NCBI GenBank assembly: GCA_030268105.1
Contig: BSDZ01000079.1
Coordinates: 2,609,501-2,673,500, forward strand
DNA length: 64,000 nucleotides
Reading direction: 5' to 3'
DNA from: Volvox africanus
Taxonomy: Eukaryota; Chlorophyta; Chlorophyceae; Chlamydomonadales; Volvocaceae
Made by a program: the position numbers and the translations under genes. Shown piece by piece: positions 12,039-24,059 of this stretch; within the stretch, counting starts at the first letter, position 1; every line of letters starts with the position of its first letter. The notes under the pieces were generated by a model. That model had not been told where the DNA came from. It was given only the letters and a program-made list of their open reading frames with translations, and searched no databases.

Positions 12039-15000
12039 ATGCTTTGCCTGGCGATATTGGCGCTGTCCAGCGATGGCCATTCCCAGAAGATTGTCACGCT
12101 TCAGGCCGGACAAACCCTCACCAGCAATGAGGGCTTGCCCATTTACTACAACTCCACTTTTGAGACCTCCATTACTACACAGTATATTGACTCGTGGAAT
12201 AACCAGAACGGCATTACGGTGAGATCCCCGATCCCCTCCTCCACCAACACAGTGCCTGCTGCCCAGGCTTGCCGTCCTCTTGGCAGTTCCCACCAGTGCA
12301 GCACCAGTGCGAGGGCACTTCCTTATGCAGCCTCCCGCTCAAACTCCGCATACTTGTACCATCTATTAACCACTCTCTATGAACCACTTTTTCAGGCTGC
12401 TTTCTTGCGCACATATGCCCGTTGACCTAGTGAAGAAGCGCGGGTGGTTGCTCCGAAGGCACATGCGGCACATCCCGCCGTGCCCTTTTATCTCAACCCA
12501 CTATTTGCGTGGGGCCTGCACCTTCTCGCCGCTCCTTGCAACCAGCATACAGACTTCCGCTGCCAAAACCTCTCTGCAACGCAGTACTTTTGGGGCAGCA
12601 ACGCGCCGGAATACACTTTCTCCCTGGCCGACTACAATTCCTACAACCCGCAGGAGAAGTACCGCACCCTCATCCGCTTCAACTCAATCCACAGGTGCGA
12701 ACTCTCCCGCCCGTCAGCGCTTAGCGCCGTCATCTTGGGATGTCCCCCGCTGGCCTCGTCCTTGGCGCGTCCTTGCCTAACGATATTGACATCCGCAGCC
12801 CAGGCAGGCTCTATCAGGCAAAGATCATATCGCCTTGCATTAAGAGCTCGAAGTCGATGACGTTCTTGATTATGCTGATGTTACTTGAAAACACAAGACG
12901 CTTGTTTCGGCAGATGTTTATTCGAGGCTTGGATGTGTTACAACGTTGCAAAGTGCTGATCGTTATCAAATGGATACTCATGTCCGTCGTGAGCGGTGAG
13001 CTCGACCCGGGATACGTACACAATGGTATCGCCCGGCTCCAGCCATATTGGCTCATGTGAGGACTGAGGGGGCACAGACATGTGGTAGTTAGGTTGCCGA
13101 CTGAATGGCCCCGCTGTTACCCGCAGATTTGTGCCAGAGGGTGCCGCCGTACTCTCGGCCGAGCTAACGGTAAGCCCTGCAGCACCAAGCACGTGACACC
13201 GCATGCATGACTGCGTTCGGCAAAGGGCTCTGGTGGCGATTGCTTCTCTCAATATCACCATGAAACCTGTTGATTCTGACCGTCTGTAGGCTTCAAGAAT
13301 CGTTCCCTAGACGCATGATGATTCCGGCTGTGCGTGGCATCCGGCCTACACGATGACACCTTGACTTTAAAACCCAAAACCTAATTCTTATACGCGGCAT
13401 CATCGGACCTCGCCAAGTCCACGCGCGCGCATGTCCAGCCCTCATCCACTCAGCCCCAAACCCGCCAGCGCTTACTACTTCCCAACGCTCCGCATCAGGT
13501 CACATTCATCAACTGGAATGCCCCGGTGCGGGTGGACGCCTGCTTCATGAGCCTTCCCTGGGCATACACAAACGGCCCAAGGTGAGTCACCATACAAACG
13601 CACGTACCTAAACTTCCCTGCCCCCAGGTGCCATCAGGTGATGGTCGTGAGTCATGAGCATGGATGGGTTTGCGCCCACCCGTAGCAGGGACCACATCGT
13701 CAGAGAAAGGCAGACTGTTGCAAAAAACACTATTTAATAAGCCACAGCATAATGGCATCCCTGCTTGCTTTGCCACAGTACCGTGTCACAGTACCGCGGG
13801 TGACTTGCGAACTGGCAACCTCAGTTCGTCCCCTTCGGCATCAAGGAACCGATCACGTTTAAATGTTATGACAGCAGCTTCATACCCAATTTATTTCACA
13901 CTCCCCTCTCCCCTCGACTTTATGAGCTCTGGCTGGTGGCACTATCTCCCTGGAACCGAATCATTCGGAGAATGGGTTCAAATGTTGGTAAAGCACCTCA
14001 TCTCCCTTCCTCCTTTCCTTTGCAGCTACAAGACCACCGGCTGGAGGTTCTCTCGCTGGAACGGCAGCGTCTCCATTCCCTGGACTCAGCCCGGGGCTTG
14101 GGCCGACTGCTCACCCGATGTGACCATATCTCTGGTGGTTCCCGCCAACGGGGCATACGGCTACGTGTCCCAAACCATCGCTCTGGACCCCGCCAAGGTG
14201 GCCTCGTGGCGGGCCAATAACGGCTCCGCCAACTACGGCCTGCTATTCAGGTGCGGGATCTCTTGGCGACGTAGGACCGTAAAAGGGAAAGCGCTACATA
14301 CACGTGACCGATTAGTTTAACTTAAGGGGTGGCCTTTGTTGCTGGGCTGGGCGCCTCGTCCCAAATAAGCAGAATAAACATATGACCTAGGGCGGCGGTT
14401 TTAGGGGCTTGCTGGGTATGCATATGTCCATGACTGGGGCAATGCGATGCGCGAAGGTCCTGGGGTCGACTGTGTCCTTTCTGTGGCTGACGCTGGTGTT
14501 AGCAACAGCAGCGGCAGATACGTAAATTCTTTGACAGCAACCGATCACACAGCAGGGGCACAGCTGGTCGACGTCTTGTGCATCACGTCAGGGAGCCGAT
14601 ATCCAGGCTCAAAACCTGCTAGACACTTGCCTAGCTACTTGTCTCGCCACTCGTTAACCACCCTTCCCTTCGCAAAATATTCAGATGCAACCTGACACAT
14701 AACGGTAACTCCCTCGTCATTGCTATCATCTGCGGAAGCATTGCCATGCGTCGCATCCTTGCAGGGCTGTCAATGGCTCCCTGACCTTCATTACCAGCCA
14801 ATGGAAGAAGGACAGCCCTGCTCTCCGCCGCCCGGCGCTGTCCATCACCTACCTCTCCAATCCAGCCGCTCAGCCACCGCCGCCGCCATTATATCCCATC
14901 ACTTTGGGGGCGATACCCCGGACTTGGTGGGTGGACCCCTCGGGCAGCGACGACATCAACAGCGGCCACCCGGACTCTCCGTTCAGGTCTCCGGCCAAGG

Positions 15001-18000
15001 CGGTGTTTGAGGCCTGGCCCGGGGATTACATCTACCTGAGGAACGGAACGCATCCGGGTGAGGGCGGAGGGGAAAGGTGCCGTGTGAGGCGGGTGATGTG
15101 TATGTGACCGCGGGGGTTGCCGGGGCTGTGGGAGAGCTCATGGAACGGAGGTAACGAAATATGCCGTGCGTATGAAAGGACCTGGAATGAACCCCGTCAT
15201 AGTCGCTTTCAAATCTGCCTCTCTCACCTAGCCCAACATCGCATCTCTTCCTCCAATCCTCTGCTTTGTCGTTCTGCCTGATTGTCCGCCTCAACACTTT
15301 ATCACTCACCACTTACAGCCCGTGCAGCTGCGCTTAATCCCTGCCATGTGCCATCTCCGCTGCACCGTGCCTTCTCGCTGACCTTGCAGGCGGCTTCAGC
15401 ATAACCCGACCGCGCATCACGTTGCGGTCCGCCCCTGGCCACTGGGCGACCATCTCCCTGCCCATGGCCGACCCTCAGAACGCCGTCAACGTAATAACGT
15501 TGCGTCCCGGAGCCGATTACGGAGTCCTATCGGTGGGTGCTGCCGCGGCGCGACGTGGGAGGATGGTGCGGAATGTGCGGGATTTTGGTTGCAGTAGATG
15601 GTGCGTATGCGCTTACTACCCCGGGTTCAGCCTGCAGCCGGTGTGGGCTGCGGACTGCAGCTGCATCCACCCGGCAGCCACATTCTGGGTCGATGGGCCC
15701 TCACCTTCGCCCGCAGGACCTCGAGATCACGGGCGGCTTCTTCTACGGCCTCATGTTCTTCACCACCTGGGAGAACTTTGGGACCATGGCGGAAAGGGTG
15801 GCCAAGGGAGCGGCACCCAGCCACTGGCTCGTGCAGAATGTGCGGTAGGTCGGGGACAGGGCTGCATCTAATCTGTCAACTGTGTCATCAAGGTGTCGGT
15901 GCTTGCCTGTTGGTGGCTGGCTTCTGTCCTCGCCCCCAAGATGCGGGTGATATGCCTCGCGCACCGCCACACCCCGCACAGCCGCACAGCCGCACAGCCG
16001 CACAGCCGCACAGCTGCACAGCCGCCCGGTGCCGCTTATCGCAACCTGCCGCCTCGGCCTTGCTTGTCCCGGCTTTGGACCCATCACCTTCCCTTCCCTT
16101 CTGCACTGCAGCATCCACGATACGGGCAGCAGCGGAATCAAGCTAACCATGAAAGCCACCAACAACACCTTCGCAAACTGTGAGGTTTACAACACAGGGG
16201 CACGGACGCGCACCAGCGGCCACGGCATCGTGGCATACCAGGCGTACGATATAACCGTACGTGACTGCTACTTCCACGACCTCCCTGGGGCCGCAGTTCA
16301 CCTGGCCGGAGGCACCGCGCGGGCGCTGCTTGAGCGCAATTTCGTGGCGCGAACCGATTTCGGGTTCAACCTTGGCTTCGCAACTGAGTACGAGTACATG
16401 GATCCCATCAACAACCCAGCCCTGCACGAGTCCATCAACGCTACCGGTGAGGCCCAGACCGCGCTGCGAGCTTCCAGCGACTAGGTCAGGCATCTGAAAA
16501 ATCTTACCAGCGACAATGGCATATGACTCCTTCATGTCCTGAGCCACGACATGTCGCGACATGCCAGGCGCTACGGATGTGCACACGCATTCATCCTCGT
16601 AGACCGCTCCTTCGGGACTGTTCGGCCCTGATAGGGATGTCGCTCTCCTTGGAGCTCCCCGTGTGGCGGGCCCCGCCCCACCGTGTGTCTGCTCTGCCTC
16701 ATGACCTGATCCCGCTGTCCGCAGCCCGCAACAACATCATCACGGCTGTGGGTCAGGCGGGCATCAACGTGTGGGCAAGCCGTGGCACCATCCTTGCCCA
16801 CAATACCATTTGGCAGGCGCAGGAGAACGCCCAAAGCTGCATCCTCGTCAACGCCTACACGCACGACTATACGCCCTCGGGCTCCGTCCTCACGCGCTGT
16901 GCCAACCTGACGCTGTGGGCGAACTTACTGGTGCGGTCCGCCACCGCACGAGCCGGGCCGGTGCTGCAGATCCGGGACAACGGTCTGGACCCCACCAGCT
17001 TCTTCATGTCCGCACATAACGTCTACTTCGACCAGAAAGGTGGGACCGGCCCCGCGCTTGCACACAGTTGGTGACCCTGGTTTGTCGCGGGGATATCTCT
17101 TTTCCAAAACCCTTCATTGTACGATTTTCAATCTGTTCCGTGGGTTGGTCGATCGAAGGCATCGGACAGGCCCTTGCTTGCTCTGGCGTCGCTCTCTGAG
17201 GCTTCACCGCCCATCCGCACCACCAGGCCTAGGACCAGTCCCATTCCAATGGGGCCGGGGCGCCATGCTGGAAGACGAGCGATCCGGCACTGCGTTCGTC
17301 GGCAACGTCACCGGCTGGTCCGTCCACTGCGCCACCACCCTGCACCAGCCCCTCTGCGACATCAACAGCATCGAGGCGGACCCGCAGCTCAACGCCAACT
17401 TCACACCACTGGCATGCAGCCCCGCAAAGGCCCGCGCAGCAACTTCTCTGCCGTCGGGTGTGAAGCTGGTGACGGACGACTTCAGCGGCAGAACGCGACC
17501 CGTGGATCAGTTCGACTCCGGCGCCGTGCAGTCCAACATCAATGGAGGCGCCAAGCCGATGCCGCCCGTACCGGTAGCGTTCGCCAAGAATCCGGCATTT
17601 TACGGCGTGGGGCCTGGCCCCGTGTACGACAAGGAGTGGCCGTACGACTATTGGGCAGCGCGGGTGTGCAAGGACGTGTACGTGGACGCGGTCAACGGCA
17701 CGGATAGTCAGGCCTTCAACTACGACTCCAACTACTCCTACCCCTTCAAGACCGTCGGGGCCGCCCTGGCGGCCATCAACCAATGCGATCGAGTTCTGCT
17801 CAAGGGTGGCCAGAGCCACGTGGGCGGCTTCGGAATCTTCAGACCCAATGTGAGTCAGCAGTACACTCGCCGTACCTTCTGAAAAACAACACGTGCACAC
17901 ACAAAGATGAGCCGCTTGCCTCGCCGTCCATGTGTCTTATGCCAGCAGTCATCCTTGCCTCAATCAAACACCGAGCCGCATTCGGTGCTGCACATAATTT

Positions 18001-21000
18001 GAGATGCTCCAAACGTTTCTGCTCCCTATATGTGAAGATGAGATGGGCTGAACCGCAAACGGGTCCCGACCTGACAGCCCGTGTCCCCCTAATGCTCATG
18101 TCCGCAGGTGACCGTCACGACCAATCCCGCCGACCTCCCAGGCGCCCGCGCCACGGTCGTGTGCTCCCCCGCCACAACAGGGGCTAACCCCTGCATCCGC
18201 ACCGGCGAAGGCCTCTACGGCGGCGCCGCCGCCATCACTTTGGCGAATTTCGACGTGGTCATGTCCGGCTCCTCTTCCAGTAGCTGCATACATCTGAACG
18301 AGGGAGCTGGCAGCGGCACTAGCGCGTACTGGGCCTTTTACCTGGCGGCGAGGGGCTTGCGCGCCACGAGCTCGTTCATCAAGGTACGGCGCATCCGGTG
18401 TTTCTTGTGTTTTTTCCGACAACAATTTGCACGTTGACCTCTCGTCCCTTCAAGATGGCCCCCTTGGAGCCGTTCTTTGTCCCTAATGTCTCTCTGCGCG
18501 TGAACCCCTCCACACACCGCTACCCCTCCCTGGCCCTGTCTGCATCTAGCACATGTCCCTGACCGATTGCGGCCTGCACGGCATCAAGCTGAGCACCTTC
18601 GTGAAGGACGTGGTCGTTGAGAATGTGACCATCGCTCGTCCCAAGGACACCGGACTTGAGGTCCGCGGCGGCGGCAATCTGATCATCCGCGGCAGCTCCA
18701 TCCTCAGCCCAGCGGATACGGGCATCCGGCTTGGGGGCGGGGCAAGGAACGTGCTGGTGGAGAGGAACATCATCAAGTGAGCCCCGGCCGGGTAGCGGCT
18801 GTATGAGGAGCTGGGGGCCAGGGAGGGGGTTCATGCACGGGGAACCCTCCCAAAGCCCCTGGCCAGGGGCAGGGGCCAGCAGGCGTTGCTCCGCATCTGG
18901 CATTTAACCACGGCGGGGTAGGTACGGTTGTGATTGTGTCAGTTGTACGGCCTGAGTCGCCCACGCCTCGTCCCTGCTTCATGCCTCTTGCTCACCGTCC
19001 CTCTGCCCCTACCCTCGCCGCATCTAGGAACTTTGGAGGTCGCGGCATCATCCTTGGCAGTGACAACACGGAGGTGATGTACATGGACGTGGACTGGGCG
19101 CGCACCAACAACGACTGGCATGACAACATCAACACGACTGTGCGCAAGTAGGTGATCGGAACCCTAGGGAGCGGAGCTGCATGCTCGGGTGACGGACTCT
19201 CCCGGAGACAGACGACCCCATGAGGGACAGGGCGTACGACCGCCTCGCTCACACCAGCAGCTGATCACAATCGTAGCCGGGCTCCCCGTCGCCTTGGCTT
19301 TCACATTCCCCTTTCCCTCCCTCCCACGCACGTTCCTTACTCTCCAACGCAGTAACATTCTGGACGGGGGTGCCGGTGCGGGTGTGTCCTTCTATTCGGC
19401 CCGTGACGCTGTGGTGGTTCACAACACCCTGCTCAACGTGGCGGCCAGCATGCAGGCGGGGGTGCTGCTCAACGTCAGTCCCAAGCAGCTCGGTCCCACC
19501 CTCACCACGGGCCCGCCCAATACCAACATCACCTTCAAGAATAACATCATCACACTGGGTGGCCCCGTCACCGCCAACCTGATGGTGGAGGCACGCATCA
19601 TGCAGGCCACCGTCCTCAACAAGTATCTGACTGGAACAGTGCCTAATGGGACGTGCCCTGCTGCTCTGCACCACCGTCGGGTGCTGAGGGCCCTTATGGC
19701 TGCAGCTAAAACCGCTGATATCGTTTCAACTGCAGCTGCTTTCTCCGAGGGGCAGCTTGAGGCCTCTCGTCCTAACGACCGCCGGGAGTTAGCTCAAGCG
19801 CAATCCTTTGCTGACAGTTACCTGAACGCGCCGGGGGAGGTGGGCCGCAACCCGGATGGCTCCTGCCCCATCTTTCCTCCGGACAATGCCTGGCACCTGG
19901 ATGTCACATCCTTGCCCGTGCATCCGAACAGCAACTCGATCAAGGCGCACATCGGTGGGGGCAACCTGCATCCCGACTTTGGAGGTGGCTACACGGCCAA
20001 CGGTCGACGAATTTTGTACGGGATTCCGTTTGTGGTCGTTGACAGCAGCAAGGGCACGTCCATGGTACCGGTGAGAGCATTTTCTGAATGCAGGACTTGA
20101 GGCGAGGGGATTGAGGCGAGGGGATTGAGGCGAGGGGATTGAGGCGAGGGGATTGAGGCGGGAAGAGAGTCATTTTGGTAGGCTGTATGACTCGACGATT
20201 CCTCACTTGTTTAGCAGCTGACTCATAGATGGGTCGCCTGATGCGATTCTTATCTATTAGCCTACGCGCCCCCTCCGCCTCCCGCAGATTGACATTCCTC
20301 TCACTGGCTACGCCGACGAGTCGGACATCCTGCCGGGAGGGTACCCCTTCCCCTCCAACGCCACCGTTGAGGGAGCCTACAACAACTGCCCGGACAACCC
20401 CTGCGGAGGCGACCGCCACGTGCTGGTCGTCGATAATGCAACGTGTCTGCTGTACGAAACTTGGAGGAGGTACGAGTGTGCGGGGAGGCAGGGGATGCTG
20501 TGAAGGCTGTCTTAACCTTGGCTTGCTGCCCTAACCTTGAGCAAGACCACATGTACTTCAGGTGGTGTTTGTTACACGCGCTGCTCCCTATCATATCCTC
20601 ATGCGTCTCAATCTCTCTGCCTTTCTGTGTCCTGCCCTGTTCCCGGCAGCTTCCCTCCCTCGGTGACCGGCACTGGGCGGTGGCAAGCCGACCAGGTGTC
20701 CCGCTTCAACCTCTCCCGCAACGCTGTGGGCCGGCCGCTGGGCTGGACGTCCGCAGATGCCGCCGGTCTCCCCATCCTGCCCGGCCTGGTCAAATGGGAG
20801 GAGGTGGCGGTGAAGGGGGTGATCGATCACGCGATCCGCTTCACGGGGCCCAACTCGCGCCGTGCCTTCGCACCACCCGCCACCCACTTCGCCCCCACCG
20901 GTTACACAGGCCTCGATGCGCCGTACATGGGCATGAGGGTGCGCCTCAATGCCTCCTTCGACTGCAGCCCCCTGGCTCAGGCAGCGCAGGTGTTTTGCAC

Positions 21001-22183
21001 GGCATTGAAGAAGTACGGCGGTATCTTTGCGGACAACGGGAGTCCCTGGTACTTTTCAGGTACGGCACATAATCGGTTCCGTTGTCGCCGTCTGTGGGAA
21101 TGTGTCTGTGACTTTGCAGTCCATGTCCTGACCGCACATGCACCTTCCCTGGAGTTCAGGAAGACCCTAGACCCTCTCTCCCTCTCTGTTCAGATAATCT
21201 TAGCATGCCTCGCCGCTGGCTACTCGTTACTGCGCCGATCAAGCGTAGCGTACCTCACATATCAATCTGCCGTCCCCTGATATCGGCCTGTGTCCTCGCT
21301 GATGCGCATCTTTCCTATTCCGACCTGTCGTTTAGTCCGACAGCCCGACTTCGTCGCCTCTCCCAACGGCGTTGATGGTTTATGTTGGTCTTCGGAGTAA
21401 TGCATGCATGGCGGTCCCACGTCCCGTTGCTACGGCTCTAAATGCGAAAAAACACGCAAACACGCAAACGCAGGCGAAGCCACTGGCAAATGGGATGCTG
21501 TCCTGTCCCAACTGTACGACATCTCCAAGATCCCGGCCTCAGCTTTGGACGTGCTGGACACGGGCTGCTTGTGTTTGGATGCGGACTGCACCGTAGCGGA
21601 GTGCAATGGGGTGAGTGTAGTGATGGGTTTGCATTGGGCACGGCTTGATTGGCTAGGAGGCCGGGATTTCCTTGCCTGGCCGGCAGCCCCACTGCTGCAG
21701 CACCGTCGACTCGACCACTTCTCAGGTACATGGAGGACTTCGTGTTGACTGAAGGCTGCGAATACCATGTGCTGCCTTCTGGGCTGCGTTCTGATCTCTG
21801 CTGTTCAGATTCCCGACGTGGACGCCAACTCGCTGCCAGTATACCCCGCCGTCTCCAACGTTAGCAGCCTGTCCTTCGCCAACAACATCTACTTCAAGGC
21901 GGCCGCCAGCTCCCCCGTCAGCGGCCGTTACGTGGACCGCAGGGTGGCGCCGTTAGGGACTGGGTACGACGGCGCACTGGCGGGGTGGAAGTCCTATATT
22001 GGCGGCGACGTGGGCAGCGTGGAGGCGAATCCGTCGCTGGACCCGGTCACGTACATGCCTGGTGGCGGCAGCCCCGCCACCCACAGTGTGCCAAGGCTGG
22101 AAGAAGCGAGTACGGATTTCAACGGCGTGTACCGGGGTCAGGTGGGAGGGATGACGGATGCGGGTGCTGTCTTAGGCAGCTGA
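12039..22183 (+). CDS. secreted parallel beta-helix protein A (DNRLRE-like module, two beta-helices, inserted bacterial-type domain)
   Basis: Nineteen exons join in phase to about 1640 residues: 12039-12218, 12585-12694, 13127-13169, 13499-13581, 14026-14250, 14765-15057, 15390-15532, 15717-15844, 16112-16446, 16725-17039, 17227-17849, 18108-18383, 18550-18776, 19028-19147, 19353-20070, 20288-20469, 20650-21059, 21474-21610 and 21809-22183. A signal peptide (MLCLAILALSS) opens it; an ATG at 12015 would add 8 residues. Residues 20-215 resemble a DNRLRE module (LIRFNSIH). A first right-handed beta-helix starts near 264 (WWVDPSGSDDINSGHPDSPF) with repeats such as NNIITA. A second starts near 775 (VDAVNGTDSQAFN, then FKTVGAALAAI). 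A domain beginning FPPDNAWHLD (about 1200-1516) interrupts the second helix, which resumes in the last exon (FANNIYF). A role at the wall or extracellular matrix in carbohydrate binding or cleavage is inference; no catalytic residues can be named. Confidence 0.83.
15975..16022 (+). repeat. 8-base minisatellite in intron 8 of beta-helix gene A
   Basis: Six tandem copies of CGCACAGC, with one C-to-T change in the sixth. The mirror copy at 30221-30268 has the same number of units and the same variant, which is expected only if the arms were homogenised recently. Confidence 0.9.
20097..20160 (+). repeat. 14-base minisatellite in intron 15 of beta-helix gene A
   Basis: About 4.6 copies of TTGAGGCGAGGGGA. 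The mirror array at 26083-26146 has identical length. Confidence 0.9.
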
Positions 22184-22260
22184 AGATGATGTCTCTCTGT
22201 GTACCGAGCCGGTGATTGCTGTACGGCATAGATTGCGGCCTCCAGTAAGTTATCGGTTTC

Positions 22261-22318
22261 CTAGTGGCGAGAGGCCACTATAGGGGCGACGATAGCCCTA
22301 TATATAGCCCCTTTTTTT
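22261..22318 (+). terminator. tandem hairpins followed by a T run, downstream of beta-helix gene A
   Basis: A 7-base stem (TAGTGGC...GCCACTA, loop GAGA or similar) is followed by a second short stem (TATAGGG...CCCTATA) and then seven T. It lies about 80 bases after the stop codon of gene A and is absent at the equivalent place after gene B. In form it resembles a Pol III or bacterial-type terminator. A role in mRNA 3' end formation or transcription arrest between convergent genes is speculation. Confidence 0.3.
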
Positions 22319-23029
22319 CAAGAACAGCTGGCTGTGTGTCAGCTTCACCTCATCACGGGTTGAACTGCGGTAGCGCGAAACGGAGACTTCCCTCGGCCTT
22401 CGCTCATGTATATTGAGGGTTATGCGATTTTGCTTAATGGCGATGTGCATGAGAGTGCACGGTTATCTACTTAGCAAGAGACGTCTGTTATGGCTTACAT
22501 AGGACGTTAAGATGCACTGCAAGTCACGTGTATGTAGATACATCATATATATACACACATATCATGTACATACATCCATTCCCAGATGATCCCACCGGGT
22601 CAGGTTTGTGACCCCAGGGGAGGGTGTGTACCCATCTGCTGCGGTAAACCTACGTGGGGCTTGCCGCTGGGGTCCCAGGCAGGCCGTGAAGCGGTGACTG
22701 GGTGCGTCCACCCGCCCTTTTGTGGCCCTGCAAATGGCAATTATAGCAATTCAGGTGGCTGCGCCCCTTAGAGGAACGATGGCGCACCCTCCTGTATCTA
22801 GGGGAGCAGGATGGCGAATCTATAAGATAAGGATGTAGATGCATCATCCCGCACCCCATATGTATTTGTTTGTACATTAATGACTTCTCCCCCGTCCTTA
22901 GGCTCAAAGTCTACCTCTGTTTTTTCTGTTGGTTTTCGCGTCCGAGCAATCTACCAACATGCACGGCGGACAGATCATATCGTACGTTATTATGAATTCG
23001 TCGTTTTTAAAAGGGGTGAATGGATGGAT

Positions 23030-23031
<2 letters not shown>

Positions 23032-23061
<30 letters not shown>
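23032..23061. repeat. (TA)n microsatellite near the palindrome axis
   Basis: About 15 uninterrupted TA dinucleotides, preceded by GGAT repeats. They lie some 60-90 bases left of the exact symmetry centre of the inverted repeat. Such runs melt easily and could help strand separation at the tip of a hairpin or cruciform. Confidence 0.9.
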
Positions 23062-23062
<1 letters not shown>

Positions 23063-24059
23063 GGTGCCTGTGTTGGCTGCAGTTGGCTATGGGATACGGA
23101 CCCTGCTGGACAGCATCCAGCGTCCGCGTGTAGTGCACAAGATTGCATAGGCCGTCACTCATAAATGTACGTGAAGGGATAGGATGGAGGAGGATCATGA
23201 GCTCATGACGTATGTTCATTCCTTGCAGATATCGGATTGAGGTGTAACGTGTAGTGAACTGCTCGTGCGTAGTACTCGTGAACTACGGACGAGTACGAGT
23301 GCACACGAAAGCCATTAGTACGAAGAATAATGAGCATTAGAGCCACACATACTTCCTTTCCTGCACCCTACCTCCTACATGCATTCGGCATACACACCAT
23401 CCAAACATGGCAGCAGCAACTTCCAGCATTTACGCGACGGAAAATGAACATCTAATTATAAGGCGCGAGCGTGGCCTGCCTAGGAAATCACCTCATAACG
23501 CCTCGCACCTCGTCGACCCGATCTCGGCATCCGCGCCAGGCGGAGAATAGCCTGTAATAGCTAGAAAATGAATGATGGTAGCTTACTGCCCGTTAGGCTG
23601 CTGCCTATACAACATCAGCAAGAATCTGCTCGCCAGGTCCCATGTAATCACGCCAATAGCAGGTGCATTGCTAGCATTCCTAACGCCCGGGGGAGACCTA
23701 CCGTGAATCGGATGAAGCAAGAGGTGGGACATCCCACAGCTCGTGCGTACGTACCACTTTACGCAGTGCACAAAAATATGTTTGGAGAAGCGCTGATTGC
23801 ACGATTATACGGGCGTTTCAGTAATTGACGTCGCCGCCAATCCATACAACCTTAATTTCTGCACATCGCGTCCCCGGTTGGCCGCGAATGCCGCAGCTAC
23901 CACGTCACGGTCTTCCATTTCATATCCCTGATTTCGCCCAATCCATGCCTAGGATATGTTTCTTATTCGCCGTTCACCACGCATCGCGTTTCCCTTAACC
24001 TCTGGCGGCCCATCCTATGGGGCGTACAACCTACACACTAGTCAAACATGTACGCCATC

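Larger units (their letters stand above)
14913..22171 (+). repeat. left arm of a 7259-base near-perfect inverted repeat
   Basis: Each base x in this arm pairs with base 46243 minus x in 24072-31330. Arm lengths are equal, so there are no net insertions or deletions. The only differences I found are at 18006 (G versus A on the matching strand) and 19267 (A versus G), both in introns. The arm runs from within exon 6 of beta-helix gene A to 12 bases before the end of its stop codon. Introns, exons and tandem repeats are equally conserved. Confidence 0.96.

Noticed and set aside
12938..13261. Minus-strand frame of 107 residues with protein-like text (EPGDTIVYVSRVELTAHDG)
   Set aside because: It overlaps exon 3 (13127-13169) of beta-helix gene A in antisense, has no splice partners on the minus strand, and no counterpart in gene B's intron.
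17229..17900. Long minus-strand frame of 223 residues (and its mirror at 28343-29014)
   Set aside because: Antisense shadow of the large exon 11 of the beta-helix genes; GC-rich exons commonly leave the opposite strand open.
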